The notes: generated by a model not told the origin, from the sequence alone. 23,050 nucleotides of DNA from JBFGWM01 sp041588495 (GCA_041588495.1 JBFGWM010000019.1:1-23050); one strand, 5' to 3'; shown: positions 12,589-22,056, counted from the stretch's first letter. Translations and numbers: made by a program.

Positions 12589-15322
12589 GCAGCCTAACAT
12601 CGTGAACCGTACCATTACCAACATTTCCGTGCGCCTGGCGGGGGGCGGACTGCTACTGATTCTTGGCATCCTGCTCGTCGGGGCGTGGGTATCGGGTTCA
12701 CCGGTGCCTGGATCGCGGGTTCCCGGAGGCCCCGGCGTTGCACCGCTGGCGGCAATCGGATTCCTGCTGCTGGGACTGGGAACGCTGGCCTCCGCGGCAC
12801 GCGCGCGCGGCCTGGCCGCGGCCTTCGGCGGGATGCTGCTAACGCTCGCCGGTCTCGCCGTGTACCGGCCGGATTCCGCGGGGCCCGCCCTGCTGGAGAT
12901 CCTGGTCAGGGACATCGGGCTGCCCCCGGGCGGTGTGCTGGCCCCGGACGCGACCGCCAGCCTGGTTCTCGGCGCGATCCTGCTGCTGGTGATCGGCACG
13001 CGCCGGAGGTCACCGGTCCGCGACTGGCTGACGGGAACGCTCTCGGTCACCATCCTGGTTCTCGCGATCATGGGATTCGTCGCCGGGGAAGTGGGCGTGC
13101 AGGCCTGGTACCAGCTGAGCTGGTCGAGGCCGATGTTGCCGGCGCATGCGCTCGGCCTGGTCCTGTTTGCCCTGTCCTTCGTGGTGTCGGTGCTGGTCAC
13201 CGACCTGCGCTCCGCGCGCTCGTCGCCGATGCTTCCCGTGCTGCTCGCCCTCGGCGTGAGCATCGGAACCCTGCAGGTTGCGGTCGCCGCGTACCGTGGC
13301 GACGTGGCGCGGGCGACATCCGAACTCGACACCCGCGCCGAGGAGGCCGGCATCGAGCTGGCTCGAGCATTCGAATACCGGATGGGTTGGTTGCGCAGCC
13401 TGGCCCTGCGCACCCTGCAGGCCGGCACCGGGGCGGCGAGTCCTGATTTCGCGACCATCGTGGCGGGCGGGGCAGCCGACGCGGCGCTGCTCGATATCCA
13501 CTATTTCGACAACCAGGGCTCGTTGCTGGGCAGTTTCAGCTCGCCGGGTCATGGCGGAGGCCCGCAACACGCGGAGTTGCTGGCCAGGTCGATCGTGACG
13601 GCTGATCCGGGGTCGGGCGTGGAGCCGGTCAGCTACCAGGTCATGCCGCATCCGGGGCAACCCGGGCGGTACCTTTTCGTGGCCAGCCAGCTGGTGCGCG
13701 TCTCGGGCGAGGAGCGCTCCATGATCCACGCCTGCTGGGACCTCTCCTCGATCATCCGCGCGGCGGTGGCGCGCAGGCTTTCGGGTGAATACGCGGTGGA
13801 CGTGGAACTCGACGGCGGACTGGTGTTCGATGCCGGTGAACGGTCCGCGAAGAGCACCGCCAGCGAGATCGACATCTTTCCGCTGGGACTGGACGGACGC
13901 CTGCGCCTGTACCGGGACAGCGGCCAGCTTTTCCGCGGCGCCGTGGCACGCACTTCCTTCGTGCTGTTGCTCGGCCTGCTGGTTGCCGGGGTGCTCGGTC
14001 TGCTCGCGTACTTCAGTCAGAAGCTCGCCCGGGAGAAGCAACAGGTGCTTGCCGCCAACCGCGACCTGGAGCGGGAAATCCGGAAGCAGCAGCGTACCGA
14101 GAAGGCACTGGTCGCGGCACGCCACGAGGCGGAGGCGGCGAGCCGTGCCAAGAGTGAGTTCCTGGCGGTCATGAGCCACGAGATTCGCACGCCGATGAAC
14201 GGCGTGCTCGGCATGGCCTCGATGCTGGCCGGGACCCGGCTGGACGCCGAGCAGCGCGAGCAGTTGCGCGTGATCCGTTCCAGCGGCGAGAGCCTGCTGG
14301 GCATCCTCAATGACATCCTCGACTTCAGCAAGCTGGAGGCCGGGCAAATGCAGGTCGAATGCCGCGATTTCGCGGTAGCCGAATGCGTCGGCGAGGTCGC
14401 CGCCTTGTTCCGCCAGCAGTCGGAGGCCCGCGGGGTGCGCATGGACTACCGCATCGACGACGAGGTGCCGCCGGTGGTGACGGGTGATCCCGCACGCCTG
14501 CGCCAGGTCCTGCTCAACCTCGTGGGTAACGCCCACAAGTTCACCCGGGAAGGGCAGATTCGTATCGACGTGCGTCCCGCGCGCCGCCGGTCCGCCACGG
14601 ACGAGCACTTGTTGCTGCACTTCTCGGTGAACGATACCGGTCCCGGAATTCCCGAGGCCAAGCAGTCGATCCTGTTCAAGCAGTTCACCCAGGCGGATGC
14701 CTCGACGACCCGGAAATACGGGGGCACCGGCCTGGGACTGGCGATCTCCCGTGAGCTCGTCACCCTGATGGGTGGACGGATCTGGGTGGAAAGCGTGGTC
14801 GGCGTGGGCTCCACGTTCCATTTCGAAATCGAGGTCGGTTGTGCCGCGAGCGACGCGAAGCCGGTTGTTGCAGCGGAATCCCCGCACCCCGGCGAGGCGC
14901 CCGAACTGGACCTGCCGCCCATGCGCATCCTGGTTGCAGAGGACAACACGGTCAACCAGTTGCTGATCCGCAAGATGCTCGCGAGGCTCGGGTACCGCCC
15001 CCATTTCGCAGCGGATGGCGTCGAGGCGGTCGAGGCGGCGCGGAACGGGGATTACGACCTGATCCTGATGGATATCCAGATGCCCCACATGGACGGGGTC
15101 GAGGCCACCCGGCAAATCCGATCCGCGGGGACGGGTTCGGTACCGGTGATCGTTGCCCTGACCGCGAACGTGATGGCCGAGGAACAGGCGGCATACCTCG
15201 CGGCCGGGATGGACGCGGTATTGGCGAAGCCCTACTCGTTTTACGATATTCGTACCCTGTTGCTCAGGGTCGCGGGGAAGCAGGCTGCACCCGCGGGTGA
15301 CCCCGCCGCACGCGCCTGCTGA
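12581..15322 (+). CDS. Hybrid sensor histidine kinase/response regulator with multi-helix membrane sensor
   Basis: A 913-residue hybrid kinase. Residues ~14-232 contain about seven membrane helices with repeated TA..FLLLG-like patterns (GFLLLGLGTL, DATASLVLGAILLL) reminiscent of MASE-type sensor regions. Residues ~233-450 form an extracytoplasmic domain of CHASE-like size, then a final helix (~452-474) and a coiled coil. The kinase core follows: HisKA MSHEIRTPMNG with phospho-His533, HATPase boxes GNAHKFT, DTGPGIP and GGTGLGLAIS (~715). The single receiver has E787/D788, phospho-acceptor D831 (LILMDIQMPHMDG) and an AKP lysine, so it is intact. No HPt or output domain is present; phosphate must pass to a partner elsewhere. 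GTG 12581 is used; GTG 12602 is possible. Neither has a clear ribosome-binding site. The divergent cupredoxin-P460 pair hints at a redox or copper-related signal, which is inference. Confidence 0.88.
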   Translation: MVKQPNIVNRTITNISVRLAGGGLLLILGILLVGAWVSGSPVPGSRVPGGPGVAPLAAIGFLLLGLGTLASAARARGLAAAFGGMLLTLAGLAVYRPDSAGPALLEILVRDIGLPPGGVLAPDATASLVLGAILLLVIGTRRRSPVRDWLTGTLSVTILVLAIMGFVAGEVGVQAWYQLSWSRPMLPAHALGLVLFALSFVVSVLVTDLRSARSSPMLPVLLALGVSIGTLQVAVAAYRGDVARATSELDTRAEEAGIELARAFEYRMGWLRSLALRTLQAGTGAASPDFATIVAGGAADAALLDIHYFDNQGSLLGSFSSPGHGGGPQHAELLARSIVTADPGSGVEPVSYQVMPHPGQPGRYLFVASQLVRVSGEERSMIHACWDLSSIIRAAVARRLSGEYAVDVELDGGLVFDAGERSAKSTASEIDIFPLGLDGRLRLYRDSGQLFRGAVARTSFVLLLGLLVAGVLGLLAYFSQKLAREKQQVLAANRDLEREIRKQQRTEKALVAARHEAEAASRAKSEFLAVMSHEIRTPMNGVLGMASMLAGTRLDAEQREQLRVIRSSGESLLGILNDILDFSKLEAGQMQVECRDFAVAECVGEVAALFRQQSEARGVRMDYRIDDEVPPVVTGDPARLRQVLLNLVGNAHKFTREGQIRIDVRPARRRSATDEHLLLHFSVNDTGPGIPEAKQSILFKQFTQADASTTRKYGGTGLGLAISRELVTLMGGRIWVESVVGVGSTFHFEIEVGCAASDAKPVVAAESPHPGEAPELDLPPMRILVAEDNTVNQLLIRKMLARLGYRPHFAADGVEAVEAARNGDYDLILMDIQMPHMDGVEATRQIRSAGTGSVPVIVALTANVMAEEQAAYLAAGMDAVLAKPYSFYDIRTLLLRVAGKQAAPAGDPAARAC

Positions 15323-15344
15323 GCCGATCCCGGCACCCCGTCCG

Positions 15345-15356
15345 GGGCCCCGTATG
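15345..15356. other. GC hairpin between the two kinase genes
   Basis: In the GC-rich segment just after the first kinase stop, CCCCG-TC-CGGGG can fold on itself. The two-base loop is too tight for a stable hairpin and no T-run follows. A more AT-rich segment with TATTCT (about 15383) comes next and may hold a separate promoter for the second kinase. Confidence 0.2.
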
Positions 15357-15449
15357 TACCCGGGAAATCCCGACTGTTAGTCTATTCTTACATTCAAGCG
15401 TTCGGTGATTCTGCCGGCGATTCTTGCGGGAATTTGCGGATCTTTGCAG

Positions 15450-18257
15450 ATGGGGACATACCGGCAGGCGGTTGTCGCGCTCGCGACGTGGGCGTTGGGC
15501 GCGATGGCGTGGGCCACGCAACCGCCGGCACTCGCGGTGTCGGAAGACCTGCGCCGCCTTGACCTCGCGCCGTACCTCGAGGCCTACGAGGACCCCGGCG
15601 GCGAACTGCAAGCGGATGTGGTTACCGCCACCGCTTTCACCGGTTTCGCGGATTTCGAAAAGGACGCCGTGAACCTCGGGTACACCCGCTCCGCCTGGTG
15701 GTTCCGCTTCCGGCTCACCAACGCCCAACTGGTGCCGGTCACCATATTCCTGGAAGCGGGTTATCCGCTGATCGACAGCATCCGCCTGTACGAGCCCTCG
15801 GAGGTCGGCTACCGCGAGATGGCTCTGGGTGACCGCCTGCCATTCGCGGAGCGTCCCGTACTCAGCCATGTTTTCGCGGTGCCCCTCGCCGTCCCTGCCG
15901 GGGCGACGCTGACCTACTACCTGCGGGTGCAGACCACCAGTTCCCTGGACATCCCGCTGACCGTGAGTTCCTCCGTGCACTACGTCGAGTGGGTTCACGA
16001 CAACCAGTGGGTGATGGGCCTGATTTATGGTGTGCTGGCCGGCCTGCTGTTCTACAACCTGTTCCTGTTCGTCACGGTGCGCGAGCGTTCCTTCCTGTAC
16101 TACGTCCTCTACATCGTGTTCACGGTCGGCTACCTGTCGGCGCTGGACGGCGGGCAGTACCGGGTGTTTCCCGACCTGGTGCTCTGGCAGCAGTACTCGG
16201 TTTACGTCTGCATCAACATGGCGATGTTCGTATTGTTCCTGTTCACCCGGGAGAATCTCGCCCTGGAGGAGGCGCCGCCCTGGTTGCGACGATGCGTGAC
16301 CGTGGTGCTCTATATCAATGCGGGCGCCATCCTTGCCCATTTCCTCCTGGACCTCGCGGTGACCGCGCGGATGTCCATTGTCATCGGGCTGCTCTCTTTC
16401 GTCGTCGCCCTGGTCATCGGCGTGGTGCGCCTGGTGCAGGGTTATGCCGCGGCACGTTTCTACGTGTTCGCGTTCACCGTGTTCGTGGTGATCGGGATCA
16501 CCACCATGCTGGCGGCATGGGGCATCATCCCGGGTTACGAGGTCGCCCGCTACGGACTCAAGTTCAGCATTGTTCTCAAGCTCATCGTGCTGTCGCTGTC
16601 GCTCGGAGACCGCATCAACGTACTCCAGCAAAGGGAGTTCGAACTGGAGCGCGAGGCCATCCATGCCCAGGCGCAGAGCCAGGCGACCAGCGACTTCCTC
16701 GCCAAGATGAGCCACGAGATCCGCACCCCGATGAACGGCGTGCTGGGCATGGCGCAACTGCTCGGAGACACCAACCTGTCGCGCCTGCAGCGCCAGTTCG
16801 TCAATACCATCTCGAGCTCGGGCCGCGCCCTGGTGACGGTGATCAACGACATTCTCGACTTTTCCAAGATCGAGGCCGGCAAGATGGAACTCGAGGACAT
16901 CGGGTTCAACCTCGAGGAGGTGCTCAATGACAGCATCTCCATCTTTGCCCTGCGTGCCGATGAGAAGGGGGTGGAGTTCGTGCTGTCCGTGCGCCCGGGC
17001 ACGCCCGAGTTCGTGCGCGGTGACCCGACCCGACTGCGCCAGGTGGTTCTCAATCTCCTGGGTAACGCGTTCAAGTTCACCGATCAGGGACACGTGCTCG
17101 TCAGCGTCGCCGCCGCGCGGGGGGAGGATGACAAGGATGTTCTTCGCTTCGAGATCAGCGATACCGGGCCGGGAATTTCCCCGGAGGCCTCGCGACGCCT
17201 GTTCCAGTCCTTCATGCAGGCGGATTCCTCCACCACGCGCCAGTACGGTGGAACCGGCCTGGGGCTGGCGATCTCGCGGCAACTCGTCGAACTGATGGGT
17301 GGCCGCATCGGGGTGCGCAGCGAGGAAGGACAGGGTTCCACGTTCTGGTTCGAGATTCCGTGCCGGTCGCCGGACAACGTCGACGAACTGCAGGCCTACT
17401 GTGCGGCGGACCTGGAAAGCTGCCGCATCCTGATCGTGGATGATCACGAGATCTTCTGCCAGACGATCCAGCAGGAACTGTTGGCCCGCGGCGTCACCGT
17501 GGACGTGGCCCTGAGCGGGAAGGCCGCGGCAAGACTCGTGGAGCGGCTGCGGGGGGAGAGGGATTTCTATCGCGCCATCTTCATCGAAAAACGCCTGCCC
17601 GACATGAGCGGGGACTCGCTGGCGAGAAACCTGGTCGCGCGTACGGCGCGCAAGGATACGACGCTGGTGCTGATGGCCGGCATGCGGGATTGCGAGGACG
17701 ACCAGGAAAGTCGCGCGGCCGGTTTCGACCAGGTCATCAGCAAGCCGCTTTCGTCCGCGCAATTCCGTGATGCCCTGCAACAGGTTCTCGGCATCGGCAA
17801 GGCGCAACGGACCGGCGAGCCGGCTGTCGAGGCGGTCTCCGCGGATTACTCGCACCTGCGGGTGCTGGTGGCTGACGACAACGCGGTGAACCTGATGGTC
17901 ATCCGCGGCCTGTTGAAAAAGCTCCGTATCGAGCCGGACACGGTAGACAACGGGCGCGAGGCCCGGGACGCCTATGCGCGGGCGGAACAGCCCTACGATC
18001 TTGTATTCATGGATTGCGAGATGCCGGTGATGGACGGTTACACGGCGGCCGCGGAGATTCGTGATATCGAGAAGGAACGGCGGATGCGGGCCGCGGTGAT
18101 CATTGCGCTGTCCGCCCACGTACTGCCCGAGCTGCAGCGCAAGAGCCTGGAATCGGGGATGGACGACCATATCGCCAAACCGGTACAGATGCCGATTCTC
18201 TGCCAGCGCATGGCGCACTGGTTCCCCGCCGACGAATCCACCGCCCAGGCGGGTTGA
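15450..18257 (+). CDS. 7TMR-DISM hybrid sensor kinase with one degenerate and one intact receiver
   Basis: A 935-residue protein. A signal peptide (MGTYRQAVVALATWALGAMA) precedes an extracellular 7TMR-DISM type 2 domain (~30-165, with a YTRSAWWFRFRL core), then a seven-helix 7TMR-DISM membrane domain (~188-384) and a coiled coil. HisKA has MSHEIRTPMNG with phospho-His422, and HATPase boxes include GNAFKFT, DTGPGIS and GGTGLGLAIS. Two receivers follow. The first (~660-780) keeps D664/D665 and K765, but the phospho-acceptor Asp is Glu (E713 in FIEKRLPDMSG) and the switch Thr/Ser is Met (M742). The second (~804-925) is intact with D855 in FMDCEMPVMDG. No HPt or output domain is present. ATG 15450 is chosen for its signal peptide; GTG 15405 in frame has no ribosome-binding site. 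DISM domains are thought to bind carbohydrate-like or small ligands; the ligand is unknown. Confidence 0.9.
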   Translation: MGTYRQAVVALATWALGAMAWATQPPALAVSEDLRRLDLAPYLEAYEDPGGELQADVVTATAFTGFADFEKDAVNLGYTRSAWWFRFRLTNAQLVPVTIFLEAGYPLIDSIRLYEPSEVGYREMALGDRLPFAERPVLSHVFAVPLAVPAGATLTYYLRVQTTSSLDIPLTVSSSVHYVEWVHDNQWVMGLIYGVLAGLLFYNLFLFVTVRERSFLYYVLYIVFTVGYLSALDGGQYRVFPDLVLWQQYSVYVCINMAMFVLFLFTRENLALEEAPPWLRRCVTVVLYINAGAILAHFLLDLAVTARMSIVIGLLSFVVALVIGVVRLVQGYAAARFYVFAFTVFVVIGITTMLAAWGIIPGYEVARYGLKFSIVLKLIVLSLSLGDRINVLQQREFELEREAIHAQAQSQATSDFLAKMSHEIRTPMNGVLGMAQLLGDTNLSRLQRQFVNTISSSGRALVTVINDILDFSKIEAGKMELEDIGFNLEEVLNDSISIFALRADEKGVEFVLSVRPGTPEFVRGDPTRLRQVVLNLLGNAFKFTDQGHVLVSVAAARGEDDKDVLRFEISDTGPGISPEASRRLFQSFMQADSSTTRQYGGTGLGLAISRQLVELMGGRIGVRSEEGQGSTFWFEIPCRSPDNVDELQAYCAADLESCRILIVDDHEIFCQTIQQELLARGVTVDVALSGKAAARLVERLRGERDFYRAIFIEKRLPDMSGDSLARNLVARTARKDTTLVLMAGMRDCEDDQESRAAGFDQVISKPLSSAQFRDALQQVLGIGKAQRTGEPAVEAVSADYSHLRVLVADDNAVNLMVIRGLLKKLRIEPDTVDNGREARDAYARAEQPYDLVFMDCEMPVMDGYTAAAEIRDIEKERRMRAAVIIALSAHVLPELQRKSLESGMDDHIAKPVQMPILCQRMAHWFPADESTAQAG

Positions 18258-18266
18258 TTCCCGGTC

Positions 18267-18815
18267 TCAGTCGCGAATCATTCGTTGCTGTTTTCCGGCG
18301 CGGAAATCGTAGGTCTCCGAAATGGTTGGCGGCAGCGGGTACCAGGTGAGCGCGGTGACCTTTTCGTTGTGCAGGTAATGGTACTTGCCGGCCAGGATCC
18401 GCAGGGCAGGCCGCGGGATGCTTCCCAGGTATTCCGGCACCAGTTCCTGCAGTTCATCCGGGTAATCGCCGTGGGCGCGGTGAAACGCCTCCACGGCGGC
18501 AACCACCTGCGCACCGCGCTGGTTGGCAATCCATTGCTGCAGGTGCATGACGCCGCCGATGGCGAGAATCGCGGCCAGGTAGATCAGGCCCTTCAGGAAC
18601 GCGGGCAGCACGCCGGAAGGGCGGAAGAAAATGCGCACCACCGCGGTGACCCAGCAGCCGGTGAGGATCAGCAGGGCGATGATTACGCCCAGTCCCGGCA
18701 GCAGCAGGAAGCCGTCCAGCACCACCAGGAACAGTGCGCCGATGATGCTGGGGCGGTAGCGCACCGGGCGCAGGGGCTTGCCCGTGTTCGGGGCGGTGGG
18801 TTCGGCGTGTTCCAT
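18267..18815 (-). CDS. Small membrane protein with a pilin-like C-terminal region, function unknown
   Basis: A 182-residue protein starting at ATG 18815. Residues ~22-55 and ~78-100 hold membrane helices (IIGALFLVVLDGFLLLPGLG, IIALLILTGCWVTAVVRIFF, and LIYLAAILAIGGVMHL). The part after them, GAQVVAAVEAFHRAHGDYP then DELQELVPEYLGSIP, closely resembles the segment after the N-terminal helix of type II/IV pseudopilins, where a helix leads into the YP..L..L.P..L..IP pattern. There is no prepilin peptidase site (G-F-x4-E), so it is not an ordinary pilin. The tail ends with basic residues. It is downstream of dnaE2 on the same strand, separated by 124 bp that contains its own -10-like TATACT (18848-18843), so separate transcription is likely. 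I do not recognise the family. Confidence 0.7.
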   Translation of the reverse strand: MEHAEPTAPNTGKPLRPVRYRPSIIGALFLVVLDGFLLLPGLGVIIALLILTGCWVTAVVRIFFRPSGVLPAFLKGLIYLAAILAIGGVMHLQQWIANQRGAQVVAAVEAFHRAHGDYPDELQELVPEYLGSIPRPALRILAGKYHYLHNEKVTALTWYPLPPTISETYDFRAGKQQRMIRD

Positions 18816-18842
18816 GGGTGGCTTCCGATCTGGGTGGCCGAC

Positions 18843-18862
18843 AGTATACCGAAGCGCGGTAT
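18843..18862 (-). promoter_or_regulatory. Candidate -10 and inverted repeat upstream of the small membrane protein
   Basis: TATACT (minus strand, 18848-18843) is a 5 of 6 match to TATAAT, 27 bp before the start codon. ATACCG (18846-18851) and CGGTAT (18857-18862) form perfect 6-bp arms overlapping it, so the site may be an operator. The GGTATACTGT string is identical to that before zur. Confidence 0.35.
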
Positions 18863-18939
18863 CGGGGTGGACGGGCGTCTGGCGCCCTCGCACGGTGTGT
18901 GTCGAGCTGCGGTGTGGCTGCAGCCGCGCGGCGGGACGT

Positions 18940-21900
18940 TCAGTGAAAATCCCGCGAGTGGAACTCGAGGTCCGCCAGCAGGTGGCTGCAGTCCTCCAGC
19001 CGCCGGGCGATGACGTGGATGACCTGGCCCTGGATCTCCAGGGTGCCGGTGACCCGCAGCAGGGTGGCGCCAACGATGGCCTGGCGCTGGGCCTCGAAGG
19101 TGTCGTTCCAGACGATCACGTTGCTGGTGCCGGTGTCGTCCTCGAGGCTGATGAACACCACGCCCGACGCGGTGCCGGGTCGCTGGCGCGCGGTGACCAG
19201 CCCGGCGATGCGTACCGTGGAGCCGCTGCGCAACTGGGACAGGTGGGTGGCGCGCACGCAACGCTGGATCAACGGATGTTCGCGCAGTAGCCGCAGGGGA
19301 TGCGGGCCCAGGGTCAGGCCCGTGGCGCGGTAATCGGCGAGCATGTCCTGGGCCGGGGTCGGCTTCGGCAGGTACACCGGCTCGGCCTCCTCGATGCGCG
19401 GTGCGAGGAGAGGGCGGGGCGCCTGCACGCCCTGCACGTCCCACAGGGCGTCGTGGCGGTTGCCGGACAGGGTGCGGAAGGCGTCGGCATCGGCCAGGGC
19501 TTCCAGGTCGCGGCGCCCCAGCTCCGCGCGCCGGGCGAGGTCCTCCATGCAGCTGAACGGCCGCGCGCCGCGGGCCGCGACGATACGTTCGGCGGCTACC
19601 CGGCCGAGTCCCTTCACCAGCCGGAAGCCGAGGCGCAGGGCCGGTTGGTTGCCGTGCTTTGAAGGGGGTTCGAGGCTACAGTCGTACTGGCTGTAGCAGG
19701 CGTCGATGGCGCGTACCTCGACCTGGTGGCGGCGCGCGTCCTGCACCAGTTGCGCCGGGCTGTAGAAACCCATGGGCTGGCTGTTGATGATGCCGGCATA
19801 GAAGGCCGCCGGTTCGTGGTGCTTGATCCACGCCGAGACGTACACCAGCAGGGCGAAGCTGGCGGCGTGGGATTCGGGGAAGCCGTACTCGCCGAAACCG
19901 CGGATCTGGTTGCACACCTGCTGTGCGAACTGTGCGTCGTGGCCGCGCGCGGTCATGCCGGCGATGAGTTTCTGCTCGAAGGGTTCGAGTCCTCCCTTGC
20001 GCCGCCATGCGGCCATGGCGCGGCGCAACTGGTCGGCCTCGCCGGGGGTGAACCCGGCCGCGACCATGGCCAGCTTGATGACCTGTTCCTGGAAGATGGG
20101 CACGCCGAGGGTGCGTCCCAGCACGCCCTCGATCTCGCGGCTGGCGTATTCCACCTTCTCCTCGCCGGCGCGGCGGCGCAGGTAGGGATGCACCATGTCG
20201 CCCTGGATGGGGCCGGGCCGCACGATGGCCACCTCGATGACGAGGTCGTAGAAGCAGGCCGGCTTCAGCCGCGGCAGCATGCTCATCTGCGCCCGCGACT
20301 CGATCTGGAACACGCCCACGGTGTCGGCTTTCTGGATCATTTCGTAGACCGCGGGATCCTCGGCGGGAATCGCGCCGACCTCGAGTTCCGTCCCGCGCAC
20401 CGCGTTGACGTACTGCAGCGCCTTGCGGATCGCGGAAAGCATGCCGAGGCCGAGGACATCGATCTTGAGCAGGCCGAGGGCGTCGAGGTCGTCCTTGTCC
20501 CACTGGATCACGGTGCGGTCTTCCATGGCCGCGTTCTCGATAGGCACCAGTTCGTGGATCGGCCCCTCGGACACGAGAAATCCGCCGACGTGCTGGGAGA
20601 GATGCCGCGGGAAGCCGAGGATCTCGTGCACCAGGCGCAGGAAATGCCGCGCCACCACGCTGTCGAGGTCGAGACCCGCGCCGCGCAGGCGCTCGGCGAA
20701 GGCCTCCGGCTTGTCCCACCAGATCAGGCTGCTGGCGAGCTGGTCGACCAGGCCGAGTTCCAGTCCCAGGGCCTTGCCCACGTCGCGTACCGCGCTCTTG
20801 CCCCGGTAGCTGATGACCGTGGCGGTGAGGGCGGCGCGTTCGCGTCCGTAACGGGAATAGATGTACTGGATGACCTCCTCGCGGCGCTCGTGCTCGAAGT
20901 CGACGTCGATGTCCGGCGGCTCGTTGCGCTCCTTGGAGATGAAGCGCTCGAACAGCACGTCGATACGCGCCGGGTCGACCTCGGTGATGCCCAGGCAGAA
21001 ACACACCACCGAGTTGGCCGCCGAGCCGCGTCCCTGGCAGAGGATGCCCTGGCCGCGGGCGAAGCGGACGATGTCGTGCACGGTGATGAAGTAGTGCTCG
21101 TAGCGCATCTCGGCGATCAGCCCGAGTTCGCGTTCGACCAGGTTCCGCACATGGTCCGGTGGCCCCGAGGGCCAGCGCCGGCGCAGGCCGTGTTCGACCA
21201 TCTCGCGCAGGTAGGTCTGCGGGGTGTGACCGTCCGGTACCAGTTCCCGCGGGTACTCGTAGCGCAGTTCCTCCAGGGAGAAGCGGCAGCGCCCGGCGAT
21301 GCGCAGGGATTCCGCCAGCAGTTCCGCCGGGTAGCGGGCCTGCAGGGTTTCCGTCGAACGCAGGTAACGCTCGGCATTGGGCTCGACGGCCTCGCCGAGT
21401 TGCTGCACCGGCGTGCCGAGGCGGATGGCGGTCAGTACGTCCGCCAGGGACTGTCGCTCCCGGGCATGCATGCGTACCCCACCGCAGGCGGTGAGGGGAA
21501 TCCCCAGCCGTTCCCCGAGTTCCTGCAGCCAGCGGTAGTGCAGGCGCTCGCCGTCCTCCAGCAGGCGCTCGACGCCGAGCCAGGCGCGACCGGGGAAGGC
21601 CGTGGCGAGGCGGGCGATGCGTTCCTCCACGGGGTTCCGGCCCGCCTGATCACAGCTCTCCGGCACCACGATCAGCAGGCAGTGGTCGAGTCCTTCGAGG
21701 AAATCCCCGGCGTCGACTTCATAACGGCCTTTCTCCGCGCGCCGCCGCGCCGTGGTGATCAGCCGGCACAACTGCGCCCAGCCGGTGCGGTCGGCCGCGA
21801 GCAGCACCACGCACAGGGCGTCGAGCAGGAACTCGGCGCCGGGAATCAGCCGGAACTCCCGCGAACGCGCCTCCAGGTGAGCGCGCACCACCCCCGCCAC

Positions 21901-22032
21901 CGAGCACTCGTCGGTCAGCGCCAGTGCCGCGTAGCCCAGTTCCTGGGCCCGCGCGACCAGTTCCTCCGGGTGCGACGCGCCGCGCAGGAAGGAGAAATTG
22001 GAGAGGCAGTGGAGTTCGGCGTAGCCAGGCAC
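18940..22032 (-). CDS. dnaE2: Error-prone DNA polymerase III alpha subunit DnaE2 (ImuC)
   Basis: A 1030-residue C-family polymerase, the usual DnaE2 length. It opens with YAELHCLSNFSFLRGASHPEEL, diagnostic for the DnaE2 PHP domain. The palm contains the catalytic Asp pair PPDIDVDFEH (D374, D376) and the third Asp in FYDLVIEVAIVRPGPIQ (D596). A helix-hairpin-helix region follows (LVKGLGRVAAERIVAARG), then an OB-fold (VRIAGLVTARQRPG) and the typical ending SRDFH. In other bacteria DnaE2 performs SOS mutagenesis with ImuA and ImuB. GTG 22032 is chosen: it gives the canonical start, has GGAA six bases upstream, and lies downstream of the SOS box, which an ATG at 22140 would place inside the gene. 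No imuA, imuB or lexA is next to it here; the upstream neighbour is divergent higBA. Confidence 0.95.
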   Translation of the reverse strand: MPGYAELHCLSNFSFLRGASHPEELVARAQELGYAALALTDECSVAGVVRAHLEARSREFRLIPGAEFLLDALCVVLLAADRTGWAQLCRLITTARRRAEKGRYEVDAGDFLEGLDHCLLIVVPESCDQAGRNPVEERIARLATAFPGRAWLGVERLLEDGERLHYRWLQELGERLGIPLTACGGVRMHARERQSLADVLTAIRLGTPVQQLGEAVEPNAERYLRSTETLQARYPAELLAESLRIAGRCRFSLEELRYEYPRELVPDGHTPQTYLREMVEHGLRRRWPSGPPDHVRNLVERELGLIAEMRYEHYFITVHDIVRFARGQGILCQGRGSAANSVVCFCLGITEVDPARIDVLFERFISKERNEPPDIDVDFEHERREEVIQYIYSRYGRERAALTATVISYRGKSAVRDVGKALGLELGLVDQLASSLIWWDKPEAFAERLRGAGLDLDSVVARHFLRLVHEILGFPRHLSQHVGGFLVSEGPIHELVPIENAAMEDRTVIQWDKDDLDALGLLKIDVLGLGMLSAIRKALQYVNAVRGTELEVGAIPAEDPAVYEMIQKADTVGVFQIESRAQMSMLPRLKPACFYDLVIEVAIVRPGPIQGDMVHPYLRRRAGEEKVEYASREIEGVLGRTLGVPIFQEQVIKLAMVAAGFTPGEADQLRRAMAAWRRKGGLEPFEQKLIAGMTARGHDAQFAQQVCNQIRGFGEYGFPESHAASFALLVYVSAWIKHHEPAAFYAGIINSQPMGFYSPAQLVQDARRHQVEVRAIDACYSQYDCSLEPPSKHGNQPALRLGFRLVKGLGRVAAERIVAARGARPFSCMEDLARRAELGRRDLEALADADAFRTLSGNRHDALWDVQGVQAPRPLLAPRIEEAEPVYLPKPTPAQDMLADYRATGLTLGPHPLRLLREHPLIQRCVRATHLSQLRSGSTVRIAGLVTARQRPGTASGVVFISLEDDTGTSNVIVWNDTFEAQRQAIVGATLLRVTGTLEIQGQVIHVIARRLEDCSHLLADLEFHSRDFH

Positions 22033-22056
22033 CGTCGGTTCCGGGAGCGGATTGAA

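Noticed and set aside
13010..18218. Very long minus-strand open frames (701 and 984 codons) opposite the two kinases
   Set aside because: Their existence follows from strong third-position GC bias in the kinase genes. They show no domain, no ribosome-binding site and His/Gln/Arg-rich composition.
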